Part shown: piece after piece, positions 8,737 through 17,852 of the stretch | Numbering within the stretch: the first letter of the stretch is position 1 | Layout of the letters: each line of letters begins with the position of its first letter | NCBI GenBank assembly: GCA_017615975.1 | Contig: JAFZYZ010000055.1 | Span: 1-49,560, forward strand | DNA length: 49,560 nucleotides | Source: Clostridia bacterium | GTDB lineage: Bacteria; Bacillota; Clostridia; Christensenellales; Borkfalkiaceae | Direction: 5' to 3' | Translations under genes and position numbers: made by a program | Notes under the pieces: generated by a model | What the model saw: the letters and a program-made list of their open reading frames with translations, nothing else | Told to the model about the DNA's origin: nothing | Databases searched by the model: none

Positions 8737-10983
8737 TCAGAAACCGAAATCGAAAAACTTATCCCACCACTCGTCGCCGTCAAAATTTATCGGCGGCGTT
8801 TTTATTTCTTTAAGGCGGTATTCTTCGCCGTATTTTATTCCGTTTTTGCCCGCATAATAGGGAACTATCGTATAAGAATATTTACTGTTCGGCATTAAGT
8901 TTTTATCGGTAAATTGAGTTTTATCGCTTTGTCCTTTGCTGTCGAAAACCATAACTTTTAACCTACCGCTTTCCCTGAAAACCTTATAATCACAGTAGTC
9001 TGGCAGACATAATCGTATGGTAATATCGCAGTAATTTACTGATATTTCAGCACTTTCAACTTTTGGGGTTGTAAATCTTTCGGAAAACCTTTTCGGTATG
9101 CGGTCTTTCTTAAACAATTCGGTTAAAATATACTTTTTAGGCGCATTCTCGTCCGCCTCTTCAATCAGGTGGTTTTCCTGATAAGTGATTTTATCTATAT
9201 TGATTTTAGCCACCTTGTCGGTCTCGAAAGTATCGTGCGGGGAATATCCGCGAGAGCGCATATTCTGCCACGCGTTAAGACACATTTTAGCGGGCAAAGT
9301 GCCGCCGGATACCGAATTATCCATTAAAGCGGAGTCGGCGTTTCCCACCCAGCACGCCAGAATATAGTCGCCGTTATAACTTACGGTATACGCGTCGGTA
9401 TTGCCGTCCGCATTTCCCACGGTACCCGTTTTTGCGGCAAGGGGAAAGTTAAGGGAAGACAGGGTTTTAGCCGTTCCTTCCTTTACCGTGCTTTTCAGCA
9501 TATCGTTTAGTATATACGCCGTGTCTTCGCCGAATATTCTGCGAGAATTGTCGCCGTCTTTGTATAAAACGTTGCCGTTTTTATCGCATATTTTTTTAAC
9601 GGCGGTAGGCTTTATATACACGCCTTTATTGACGAACGTGCCGTATGCACCGCTGATTTCGGTAAGCGTTGCGCCGTTTTCGGTATACCCCAGCGCTAAT
9701 TTAAGGGAATTATCCTTTTCCGTAATGGGAATATCGGTTTTTTTAAGATATTTCAAGCAGTTTTCAATGCCGCAACCGTTAAGAACTTTCACCGCGCACG
9801 AATTAAGGCTTTTAGCCAGCGCGAATTTTGCCGAAACGTAGCCGTAGTACGCGTCGTTGTAGTTGGAAGGAGAATAGCCGCCGAAGTCGGTTTTTTCGTC
9901 GTTTATAGGCGTGCAGGCGTCTATCGCGCCCATATCGATTGCGGGGGCGTAAACCGCCACGGGCTTTAAGGTAGAACCTAACCTTCTCGGAATATCTCCG
10001 CAAGTGGAATAAAACGCCTGAATTTTATTCTTGTCGTTTAAGATAACGGCTTTTTTATCGGTATTCGTATTGCCTAAGGCTTTAACGCCCTGTTCCAAAT
10101 CCGATTGCAGATTTTTGTCGTAATAGGTATAGACTTTTAATTTAGTGGTTTTATAAGCGTTTTGGTCGAGAAAATTCCGTATTTCGTCTTTTACGAGTTT
10201 AATATAGGGGGAAGTTAAATCGTCTTTCCGTTCCGTCGCCGACACTTCCGCTGAAATATTATCGTCGTATTCTTGTTTCGTTATAAAGTTCTGTTCAAGC
10301 ATTTCTTTAAGAACTAATTTCCTTCTTTCGTTGCATTTAGCGGTGGAAACGCGCGGGGAATACACCGCCGGCGCTTTTACCGTTCCCGCAAGCGCCGCGC
10401 TTTGGCTTATCGTAAGATTTTCGGGCGAAACCCCGAAATATCCGTTCGCCGCCTGCGTTATTCCGTAATAGCCGTCGCCGAAATATATGGTGTTTACGTA
10501 CATTTCGAGAATTTCTCTTTTGGAATAGTCTTTTTCGAGTTGCCGCGCGAGTTTTAACTCCGCAAGTTTTCGGTTAAGCGTTTTTTCTCCGCTTAAATGA
10601 GTATTTTTGATAAGTTGCTGACTTATCGTTGACGCGCCTTCTTTAAAAGAAAAGGATTTAACGTTATTGAACGCCGCCCTGAAAAGCCCCTTTATATCCA
10701 CGCCGTTGTGCGAATAAAACCGCTTGTCCTCTATCGCCACGAAGGCGTTTAACGTGTATTCCGGAATTAGCGACGCGTCGGTTATAACTCTGTCGCCCGA
10801 ATATTCTTCCAAAAGATTACCGCCGTCGTCGTATATTTCCACCTGCGAATTCATATTGATAAGTTTGCTTTTATCAAGGTTTATATTCGCCGTGGCGATA
10901 AAATAATAAGAGAACGCTGTAATGGTTAAAAGAAGAAAAATTCCGAGGATTATTAAGATAATTCTGACCGCTTTGTTTTTCAT
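8737..10983 (-). CDS. Class A penicillin-binding protein (PBP1A-type)
   Basis: Bifunctional peptidoglycan synthase anchored by an N-terminal TM helix (about residues 6-30). The glycosyltransferase (GT51) domain shows EDKRFYSHNGVD (catalytic E85), KEGASTISQQLIKN and LARQLEKDYSKREILEMYVN. The transpeptidase domain shows STLK (S337-K340), SLN (S392-N394) and KTGT (518-521). A C-terminal region of about 110 residues looks fibronectin-III-like. At 748 aa it is typical of the class. It is transcribed alone on the - strand, divergent from miaB across a 91-bp gap. No Shine-Dalgarno is evident before its ATG. ponA/pbp1A is a fair name, but paralogue assignment is not possible from sequence alone. Confidence 0.95.
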   Translation of the reverse strand: MKNKAVRIILIILGIFLLLTITAFSYYFIATANINLDKSKLINMNSQVEIYDDGGNLLEEYSGDRVITDASLIPEYTLNAFVAIEDKRFYSHNGVDIKGLFRAAFNNVKSFSFKEGASTISQQLIKNTHLSGEKTLNRKLAELKLARQLEKDYSKREILEMYVNTIYFGDGYYGITQAANGYFGVSPENLTISQSAALAGTVKAPAVYSPRVSTAKCNERRKLVLKEMLEQNFITKQEYDDNISAEVSATERKDDLTSPYIKLVKDEIRNFLDQNAYKTTKLKVYTYYDKNLQSDLEQGVKALGNTNTDKKAVILNDKNKIQAFYSTCGDIPRRLGSTLKPVAVYAPAIDMGAIDACTPINDEKTDFGGYSPSNYNDAYYGYVSAKFALAKSLNSCAVKVLNGCGIENCLKYLKKTDIPITEKDNSLKLALGYTENGATLTEISGAYGTFVNKGVYIKPTAVKKICDKNGNVLYKDGDNSRRIFGEDTAYILNDMLKSTVKEGTAKTLSSLNFPLAAKTGTVGNADGNTDAYTVSYNGDYILACWVGNADSALMDNSVSGGTLPAKMCLNAWQNMRSRGYSPHDTFETDKVAKINIDKITYQENHLIEEADENAPKKYILTELFKKDRIPKRFSERFTTPKVESAEISVNYCDITIRLCLPDYCDYKVFRESGRLKVMVFDSKGQSDKTQFTDKNLMPNSKYSYTIVPYYAGKNGIKYGEEYRLKEIKTPPINFDGDEWWDKFFDFGF

Positions 10984-10995
10984 ACGCTTTTAGTA

Positions 10996-11024
10996 TGTAT
11001 AAAATGCGCGAGAGTATGCCTAAA
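10996..11024 (-). promoter_or_regulatory. Possible promoter of the PBP1A-type gene
   Basis: Read on the - strand: TTTAGG (11024-11019), 17-bp spacer, TATACA (11001-10996). The -10 ends 12 nt before the ATG, implying a leader of about 5 nt. The -35 is weak. Confidence 0.35.
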
Positions 11025-11038
11025 ACACGGTTAGAAAA

Positions 11039-11067
11039 TTGACAAAAAGCGATTTATATTGTATGAT
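11039..11067 (+). promoter_or_regulatory. Consensus sigma-A promoter of miaB
   Basis: Perfect -35 TTGACA (11039-11044), 17-bp spacer and TATGAT -10 (11062-11067). The expected start of transcription, 6-8 nt beyond the -10, coincides with the ATG at 11075. The -35 sits on a TTG that could be mistaken for the miaB start. Confidence 0.85.
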
Positions 11068-11074
11068 ATTCAAT

Positions 11075-12406
11075 ATGGGTAATATTACTAAAACTTATTG
11101 CATTATAACCTACGGTTGCCAGATGAACCTGCACGAGTCGGAAAAACTTGCGGGTATGCTTCAGAATTTGGGCTACGTTAAGACGGACAACGAAGAACAG
11201 GCGGATATTATCGTCTTTAACACCTGCTGTATTCGTGAAAATGCGGAGAAAAAGGCCGAAGGCAATATAGGCGCGCTTAAAAAATTAAAGCGGACTAATA
11301 AAAACCTTATAATCGCCGTCGGCGGTTGTATGACGCAGCAGCAGGGCTACGCCGATAAACTGGTTAAAAAGTTTCCGTTTATAGATATAGTGTTCGGCAC
11401 GCATAATCTTGAAAATTTTGCCGAACTTTTAACCGAAAAGACCGAAAGCAAGAAACATATCGTTGCCGTTTCGGAAAAAGAAGGAAAAATTATAGAAGGC
11501 ACGCCCAAAATGCGTTCGAGTTTTCCGAACGGCTGGGTAAATATATCCTACGGCTGCAATAACTTTTGTACTTATTGCATAGTTCCTTTTGTTCGCGGCA
11601 GGGAGCGCAGCCGTCTGCCCGAAGAGATTGTTAAAGAGTGTAAGGATTTAATTGATTCAGGCTATAAAGAAATAACTCTTTTAGGGCAGAACGTCAATTC
11701 TTACGGACACGATTTAGGGAACGTAAGTTTTGCTGACCTTATCAGGCGGGTGTCCGAAATAGACGGGGATTTCCGGTTGCGGTTTATGACAAACCACCCC
11801 AAAGACCTTACCGAAGATATGGTAAAGGCGATTGCCGAAAGCCCTAAAACCGCAAAGTCGATTCATTTGCCCGTGCAGGCGGGGTCAAGCAGGATTTTGC
11901 AACTTATGAACAGGCATTATACTCGCGGCGACTATCTCGATAAGATAGCGCTTTTAAGGAAATACATACCAGATATAGCAATTACCACCGATATTATGGT
12001 TGGGTTTCCGACCGAAACGGACGAAGATTTTAAGGATACTATATCGCTTGTAAAAGAAGTGCGTTTTGCGGGAGCGTTCACCTTTATTTATTCGCCGAGA
12101 AGCGGCACGCCCGCTGCGAAAATGGACGGACAGATAGACGAAGCGGTGTCAAAAACGCGGATAATGGAACTTATCGACCTTCAGAACGGCATAAACCGCG
12201 AACAGTCGAAAGCTTATCTCGGCAAAGAAATCGAGATACTTTGCGAAGGTTTCGACGAGAAAAAGGGGAAATATTTAGGGCGCGACACTTACGGCAGAAT
12301 GGCGTATTTTAACGGGAAAAACCTTATAGGCAGGTTCGTAAACGTTAAAATAACCAGAACGGGTGGCATATCGCTTTTAGGAGAAACGGTTTCCGTAAAG
12401 GAATAG
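11075..12406 (+). CDS. miaB: tRNA-2-methylthio-N6-dimethylallyladenosine synthase
   Basis: Radical-SAM methylthiotransferase that adds the ms2 group to i6A37 of tRNA; it acts after MiaA, encoded at 16929. The N-terminal UPF0004 domain carries the three auxiliary-cluster cysteines (YGCQMN, NTCCIREN, GGCMTQ). The radical-SAM CxxxCxxC is CNNFCTYC, and a TRAM domain closes the protein. I take the ATG at 11075 (443 aa), not the in-frame TTG at 11039, because that TTG is the first codon of a perfect -35 box and the protein then aligns with the usual MiaB start. No Shine-Dalgarno precedes the ATG, so the message appears leaderless. It leads the mutS-mutL-miaA cluster. Confidence 0.96.
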   Translation: MGNITKTYCIITYGCQMNLHESEKLAGMLQNLGYVKTDNEEQADIIVFNTCCIRENAEKKAEGNIGALKKLKRTNKNLIIAVGGCMTQQQGYADKLVKKFPFIDIVFGTHNLENFAELLTEKTESKKHIVAVSEKEGKIIEGTPKMRSSFPNGWVNISYGCNNFCTYCIVPFVRGRERSRLPEEIVKECKDLIDSGYKEITLLGQNVNSYGHDLGNVSFADLIRRVSEIDGDFRLRFMTNHPKDLTEDMVKAIAESPKTAKSIHLPVQAGSSRILQLMNRHYTRGDYLDKIALLRKYIPDIAITTDIMVGFPTETDEDFKDTISLVKEVRFAGAFTFIYSPRSGTPAAKMDGQIDEAVSKTRIMELIDLQNGINREQSKAYLGKEIEILCEGFDEKKGKYLGRDTYGRMAYFNGKNLIGRFVNVKITRTGGISLLGETVSVKE

Positions 12407-12435
12407 CCCCAAATTATACTTAAGAGGGAATTATT

Positions 12436-15036
12436 ATGGCTTTATCACCGATGATGTCTCACTATCTTACGATTAAAGACAAATATAAAGACTGTATCGT
12501 GTTTTACAGGCTTGGCGATTTTTACGAAATGTTTTTCGACGACGCGGTAAAAGCGTCCGATATATTAGGGCTTACCTTAACGGGCAGGGATTGCGGACTA
12601 CAAGAGCGCGCGCCTATGTGCGGCGTACCCTTCCACGCTGCGGATTTATATATTTCGAAACTCGTTGCCGCGGGTGAAAAAGTCGCTATCTGCGAACAGA
12701 TGACCGAGCCCAACGGCAAAGAACTCGTTGAAAGAAAGATTATACGGATAGTCAGCGCGGGTACGGTGATAAACGACGAACTTATAGACGCAAAATCCAA
12801 CAACTTTTTACTTGCACTCTATCTTTCGGGGAAAAACGCGGCGATTTCCTGGACGGACATCACCACGGGCGAATTTTTTGCCAAGAGTTTTACGCAGGGC
12901 GATATTTTTACCGATTTGTTCAACGAATTAGTGAGAGTTTCTCCCGCGGAAATAATCGCAAATAAAGAAGCGGAAGAAACCCTTTCGGGCGCGCCCGTTT
13001 TCACGCAAGGGGTTCTGCCGAAAATAAACGCGTTTACCGAAAGCGAGTTCGAGGCGCAAATCGCCGCAAACACTTTAAAGGCGCAACTGAAAATAAAATC
13101 TTTAGAACCGTTCGGATTTAACGGGGATACGGATATTTTAGTTCCGCCTTGCGGCGCGCTTATAGCCTATCTTAAAGAAACCCAGAAAAACCTGTTGTAT
13201 AATATCAATTCCGTTAAGATACTTAACGAGAAAGAATATATGATGCTGGATCAGAACGCCATCCGCAATTTGGAACTTGTAAAAACCTTGCGCGACGGTA
13301 AGAGATACGGTTCGCTTTTGTGGGTTTTGGATAAAACCAAAACGAGTATGGGCGCAAGGCTGTTGTCAAGTTGGATTTTATCCCCGCTTGCGGATATAGA
13401 TAAAATAAATTACCGCTTAAACGGGGTTGAAAGTTTCTATAACAACACGCTTATCCGTCAAAGCCTTGCGGATATTCTGTCCACCGTGAAAGACGTGGGA
13501 AGACTTACCGGTAAAATTTCCAACGGCAATCTTTTGCCTAAAGACTGCGTTGCACTTTCCAAGTCGCTTGCGGTAATTCCTAATATTAAATTCCAACTTT
13601 CGGGAATATGCGACGAATTCGTTTCCGATATAATCGCAAAACTTTCCGACTACGCCGACGTCGTGGCGCTTTTAGAACGCGCCGTTGCGGACGACGGGGC
13701 GGATTTGGGCGCAAAAGGCAAGGCGGGCAAGCCAGAAAGATATATTAAAGACGGGTACAATAAAGAACTCGACGAACTGCGCGCGTTAGCGTCGGGCGGC
13801 AGAAGCGCTTTGCAGCAGATAGAAGATAAAGAGCGCGAACGCACGGGTATAAAAACTCTGCGTATTTCATATAACCGCGTGTTCGGATATTTTATTGAAA
13901 TAACTAATTCGTTTAAGGATAAAGTTCCGTACGATTATATAAGAAAACAAACGCTGGCGGGTTCTGAAAGGTACATAACCGAAGACTTAAAGGAGTTGGA
14001 AGAGAAAATCTTAACCGCCGTAGAACGCGCCGAAAATCTGGAACTGCGCTTGTTTAACGAAATAAAGGCGGGGCTTACCGCAAAGGTTTCGAACCTTCAA
14101 TCGACCGCGGAAGCGATAGCAGAACTCGACGTGCTTATCTCGCTCGCTACCGTCGCACGTGAAAAAGGGTTCGTAAAACCCCAGATGGTAAACTACGGGG
14201 AAACGCTGTCTATAAAAGATGGCAGACACCCCGTTGTAGAAGCGGCGCTGAAACAGCGGTTTATTCCCAACGACTGTATTTTAGACAGCGGCGAAAACCG
14301 TACTATGATAATCACAGGTCCTAATATGGCGGGTAAAAGTACTTATATGCGGCAGATTGCGGTAATTACCGTAATGGCGCATATCGGTTCTTTCGTGCCC
14401 GCGACGGAAGCGACTATTCCGCTTGTGGATAAAGTGTTTACAAGAATAGGCGCAAGCGACAGCCTTATAAACGACCAAAGTACCTTTATGGTGGAAATGT
14501 CCGAAGTCGCTAATATCGTTAAAAACGCCACGGAAAATTCACTGCTTATTCTTGACGAAGTGGGGCGCGGAACGAGTACTTACGACGGGTTAAGCATAGC
14601 GTGGGCGGCACTTGAATATCTTACCGAGAAAGTTCGGGCGAAAACCCTGTTCGCAACGCATTATCACGAACTCACCGAACTGGAAGGCGTAATAGACGGG
14701 GTAAAGAACTACAAAGTCAGCGTTAAAGAATTACCCAGCGGAGTCGTGTTCTTGCGCAAGATAACCCGTGGCGGCGCGAATAAGAGTTTCGGTATAGAAG
14801 TGGCGGTTTTGGCAGGCGTTGGCGAAGAGATTACAAACCGCGCCAAAGATATCCTTCAAAAACTTGAAAGTCAGCATTTTAATTCGCCTAGTAAAAACTC
14901 GCAAACGGATAATACTTGCAGGCTTTCGGAAACGGAAAGGATAATAAAGGAAATAGACTTAAACAACTTATCGCCTATGCAGGCGTTTAATATCGTAAGC
15001 GAATTAAACGAAAAGTTAAGGGGAAAAGATGAGTAA
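12436..15036 (+). CDS. mutS: DNA mismatch repair protein MutS
   Basis: Mismatch-recognition ATPase, 866 aa, normal length. The mismatch-wedge Phe-Tyr-Glu lies in GDFYEMFFDD near the N-terminus. The connector, lever and clamp domains follow, then the ATPase with Walker A GPNMAGKSTYM (about residue 628) and Walker B LLILDEVGRGTSTYDG. Strong Shine-Dalgarno (AGAGGG) 29 bp after miaB. A TATACT (12415-12420) just upstream could be a secondary -10, but its -35 is poor. The last 8 nt overlap mutL, so MutS and MutL are translationally coupled. Confidence 0.97.
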   Translation: MALSPMMSHYLTIKDKYKDCIVFYRLGDFYEMFFDDAVKASDILGLTLTGRDCGLQERAPMCGVPFHAADLYISKLVAAGEKVAICEQMTEPNGKELVERKIIRIVSAGTVINDELIDAKSNNFLLALYLSGKNAAISWTDITTGEFFAKSFTQGDIFTDLFNELVRVSPAEIIANKEAEETLSGAPVFTQGVLPKINAFTESEFEAQIAANTLKAQLKIKSLEPFGFNGDTDILVPPCGALIAYLKETQKNLLYNINSVKILNEKEYMMLDQNAIRNLELVKTLRDGKRYGSLLWVLDKTKTSMGARLLSSWILSPLADIDKINYRLNGVESFYNNTLIRQSLADILSTVKDVGRLTGKISNGNLLPKDCVALSKSLAVIPNIKFQLSGICDEFVSDIIAKLSDYADVVALLERAVADDGADLGAKGKAGKPERYIKDGYNKELDELRALASGGRSALQQIEDKERERTGIKTLRISYNRVFGYFIEITNSFKDKVPYDYIRKQTLAGSERYITEDLKELEEKILTAVERAENLELRLFNEIKAGLTAKVSNLQSTAEAIAELDVLISLATVAREKGFVKPQMVNYGETLSIKDGRHPVVEAALKQRFIPNDCILDSGENRTMIITGPNMAGKSTYMRQIAVITVMAHIGSFVPATEATIPLVDKVFTRIGASDSLINDQSTFMVEMSEVANIVKNATENSLLILDEVGRGTSTYDGLSIAWAALEYLTEKVRAKTLFATHYHELTELEGVIDGVKNYKVSVKELPSGVVFLRKITRGGANKSFGIEVAVLAGVGEEITNRAKDILQKLESQHFNSPSKNSQTDNTCRLSETERIIKEIDLNNLSPMQAFNIVSELNEKLRGKDE

Positions 15037-16924
15037 AATCAATATTTTAAGCAGTAAAATCTATAACCGTATCGCCGCGGGCGAAGTAGTGGAACGCCCC
15101 GCTTCCGTCGTTAAAGAACTCGTAGAGAACTCTATCGACGCGGGTGCTACCGCAATAACGATAGAAGTGGAAAGCGGCGGTATCGCGTCCATAAGGATTA
15201 CGGATAACGGCAGCGGAATAGAAAAAAGCGAACTGAAAAAGGCGGTCATGCCGCACGCAACAAGTAAAATTTCGGAGGTTAAAGACCTTGACAACATCTC
15301 GTCTTTAGGTTTCCGCGGCGAAGCGCTTGCAAGTATCGCGTCGGTGTCTAAACTCTCTATCGTGTCTTGTCCGAAAGGGCAGGAAACGGGCGCTAAACTC
15401 TACACGGAAGGGGGCGAAGATATAGAGATTTCCGACTACCCGTCGGCACTCGGCACGGAGATTACCGTAAACAATCTGTTTTTCAATACTCCCGCGCGCG
15501 AAAAATTCCTGAAAACAGACAAAAGCGAAGAAGGTGAGATAACGGGTATGGTGTCTAAATTCATACTCGGTAATCCGTCCGTGGCGTTCAGGTATATTGC
15601 AAACGGCAAAACGGTCTATCAGTCGTACGGCGACGGGGAAGAATCGGCTTTTATTTCCATATACGGCGCAAGCACGGTAAAAGATTGTTTTTATATAGAT
15701 ACTGAAAAAAACGGTATAAAAGTAAAGGGCTATATAGGCAAACATTATTTTACCAAGCCTAACAGAACCTATCAATCGGTGTTTTTAAACGGCAGGTATA
15801 TAGTCAATTCCACCGTTTCCGCGGCGATAACGAACGCATACTCCGCGTATCTTATGAAACGGCAGTATCCTTTTTATACCCTTTCGCTTACTATGCCGAC
15901 AGACGTAGTGGACGTAAACGTTCACCCGAATAAGATAGACGTCAGATTTTCCAACAATCAGATAGTTTACGGGGCGGTGTATTCCGCGGTGTCAAAGGTG
16001 CTTGACGGTACTTCGGAAGCATTGAATATAGTTTCAGATACTAAATTGCAAAATAGTAATATAAACACTAACGAAAACCCCGTTAATTACGCCACGCATA
16101 ATACGCCTGAAAAGCGTAATTACGCATCCTATTCGGGCTTTGACAAGATAGTGTTTAACGATAGCGGCAAAAAGTCCGAAACGGATTTTAAGTTAAACGA
16201 AATTAAAAACGAAACTGCCGCAACCGACATCTTTGCGGAGAATAAAGCCTACCTTGAAAAACTCGAAAGAGAGAAAAAAGGCGGCACAATAAACGGAAAG
16301 CCCGATTTTCCTTTTGATATAACGCCGCGACAGGAAGAAATTAAAATCGACAGAGAATTAAAGTATATCGGGCAGGTGTTAAACACCTTTTTGGTGTTTG
16401 ACGACGGGCAGGACATATATTTTATAGATCAGCACGCCGCGCACGAAAGGATTTTATTCGATAAATTTAACGATAGTATTAAAAACAATTCGATAGATAC
16501 GCAAATATTACTCGTTCCGTACGTTTTCGACGTCAGCAACAGAGAATACGAATTTTTAATCGACAAACTCGGGCTACTTAACTCTATGGGGATAGAGATA
16601 GCGGAATTCGGAGACTGTACCTTTAAGGTCTCGGCAATTCCCGTGCTTATCGCGGATCTTAACTTAAAAAACTTTTTCGACGATTTGCTGTTCGATCTGA
16701 ATAATCTTAAAAATATAGAACTCACCGAACTGTTAAAGGAAAAAATTGCGCAAAAAGCCTGCAAAGCGGCGATAAAATCCGGCGATAAGTTAAGCGAATC
16801 GGAAACGAACGAGATTTTAATCAGAATTAAGGGTGATTTGGGGCTTAAATGCCCGCACGGCAGACCGGTTGCCGTAAAAATCACGCGAACGGAAATCGAT
16901 AAATGGTTTAAGAGAATTGTTTAG
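15029..16924 (+). CDS. mutL: DNA mismatch repair endonuclease MutL
   Basis: Matchmaker and nicking endonuclease of methyl-independent mismatch repair, 631 aa. The N-terminal GHKL ATPase shows ELVENSIDAGAT, DNGSGI and GFRGEALASI. A variable acidic/Asn-rich linker (about 340-430) leads to the C-terminal dimerisation and endonuclease domain with DQHAAHERILFDKF (about residue 467), ACKAAIKSGD and CPHGRPV. The endonuclease motif normally ends in Glu (DQHAxxExxxxE); here that last position is Asp, a conservative change. The ATG lies inside the end of mutS. Confidence 0.96.
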   Translation: MSKINILSSKIYNRIAAGEVVERPASVVKELVENSIDAGATAITIEVESGGIASIRITDNGSGIEKSELKKAVMPHATSKISEVKDLDNISSLGFRGEALASIASVSKLSIVSCPKGQETGAKLYTEGGEDIEISDYPSALGTEITVNNLFFNTPAREKFLKTDKSEEGEITGMVSKFILGNPSVAFRYIANGKTVYQSYGDGEESAFISIYGASTVKDCFYIDTEKNGIKVKGYIGKHYFTKPNRTYQSVFLNGRYIVNSTVSAAITNAYSAYLMKRQYPFYTLSLTMPTDVVDVNVHPNKIDVRFSNNQIVYGAVYSAVSKVLDGTSEALNIVSDTKLQNSNINTNENPVNYATHNTPEKRNYASYSGFDKIVFNDSGKKSETDFKLNEIKNETAATDIFAENKAYLEKLEREKKGGTINGKPDFPFDITPRQEEIKIDRELKYIGQVLNTFLVFDDGQDIYFIDQHAAHERILFDKFNDSIKNNSIDTQILLVPYVFDVSNREYEFLIDKLGLLNSMGIEIAEFGDCTFKVSAIPVLIADLNLKNFFDDLLFDLNNLKNIELTELLKEKIAQKACKAAIKSGDKLSESETNEILIRIKGDLGLKCPHGRPVAVKITRTEIDKWFKRIV

Positions 16925-16928
16925 CGGT

Positions 16929-17852
16929 ATGGCGGAAACTAAAACGAATAAAAAAGGTAAAATTTTAATAATCTGCGGGGCTACGGCGTCGGGGAAAAGC
17001 CAACTTGCCGTACGTTGTGCGTCGCTTTTAAATTCCGAAATCATTTCCGCGGACGCGTTGGACGTTTACCGCGGGCTTAATATCGGCACGGCAAAACCCA
17101 CCGCGGACGAAATGCACGGCGTTAAACATCACCTTTTTGACGTGGTTGACGCAGATAAAACCTTTTCAGTCGGCGATTATAAAGAACTTGCAAGACCTAT
17201 CGTTGACAACCTTATAGAAAAAGGGGAAATTCCCGTTATATGCGGGGGAACGGGGTTTTATATAAATTCGGTTTTATACGATTTTTCCTATGGAAATTCC
17301 GCTGCGAATTTAGCCGCGCGCGAAAAATATATGCGCCTTGCGGAAGAACAGGGAAACAATGCGGTATTCGAGATTTTACAATCGGTGGACAGCGAAACCG
17401 CCGAGAAATTGCACCCGAACGACTTAAAACGGGTAGTCCGCGCACTTGAAATTTACGAGAGCGGCACGAAAAAGTCCGATATTAAAGACGATAAAACGCC
17501 CGTTTACGACTATGCGGCGTATGCTATAGATTACGACAGGGACGAGTTGTACGCAAGAATAGATGCTCGCGTTGATAAAATGATAGAAAGCGGGCTTATA
17601 GGCGAAGTCGAAGGGCTTATAAAAAGCGGTATAACCGTAAAAAATCAAAGTCTGCAAGGTATAGGGTATAAAGAGATTTACGCCTATCTTAACGGCGACT
17701 GTACGCTTACCGACGCAATCGCCGCCATAAAACTAAACACAAGGCATTACGCCAAGCGGCAGATAACCTTTTTTAAGAAATTACAAGGTTTAGTCTGGCT
17801 AAAACCCGATAATTTAGACGCGCTTGCCCAAAGGATAGTAAATAACTTATGA
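16929..17852 (+). CDS. miaA: tRNA dimethylallyltransferase
   Basis: Adds dimethylallyl to A37 of UNN-reading tRNAs, giving i6A, the substrate of MiaB at the head of the same cluster. P-loop GATASGKSQLAV, then DVYRGLNIGTAKPT and HHLFDVVDADKTFSVGDY, are characteristic. The substrate-pocket motif usually reads DSMQVY; here it is DALDVY. About 307 aa from the ATG at 16929. An in-frame TTG at 16917 inside mutL would add four residues. Its last four nucleotides overlap the next gene. Confidence 0.95.
   Translation: MAETKTNKKGKILIICGATASGKSQLAVRCASLLNSEIISADALDVYRGLNIGTAKPTADEMHGVKHHLFDVVDADKTFSVGDYKELARPIVDNLIEKGEIPVICGGTGFYINSVLYDFSYGNSAANLAAREKYMRLAEEQGNNAVFEILQSVDSETAEKLHPNDLKRVVRALEIYESGTKKSDIKDDKTPVYDYAAYAIDYDRDELYARIDARVDKMIESGLIGEVEGLIKSGITVKNQSLQGIGYKEIYAYLNGDCTLTDAIAAIKLNTRHYAKRQITFFKKLQGLVWLKPDNLDALAQRIVNNL

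Noticed and set aside
11039-11074. TTG-initiated N-terminal extension of MiaB (12 residues)
   Set aside because: The TTG is the first three bases of a perfect TTGACA -35, an ATG within the extension lies in the -10, and MiaB homology begins after the ATG at 11075.
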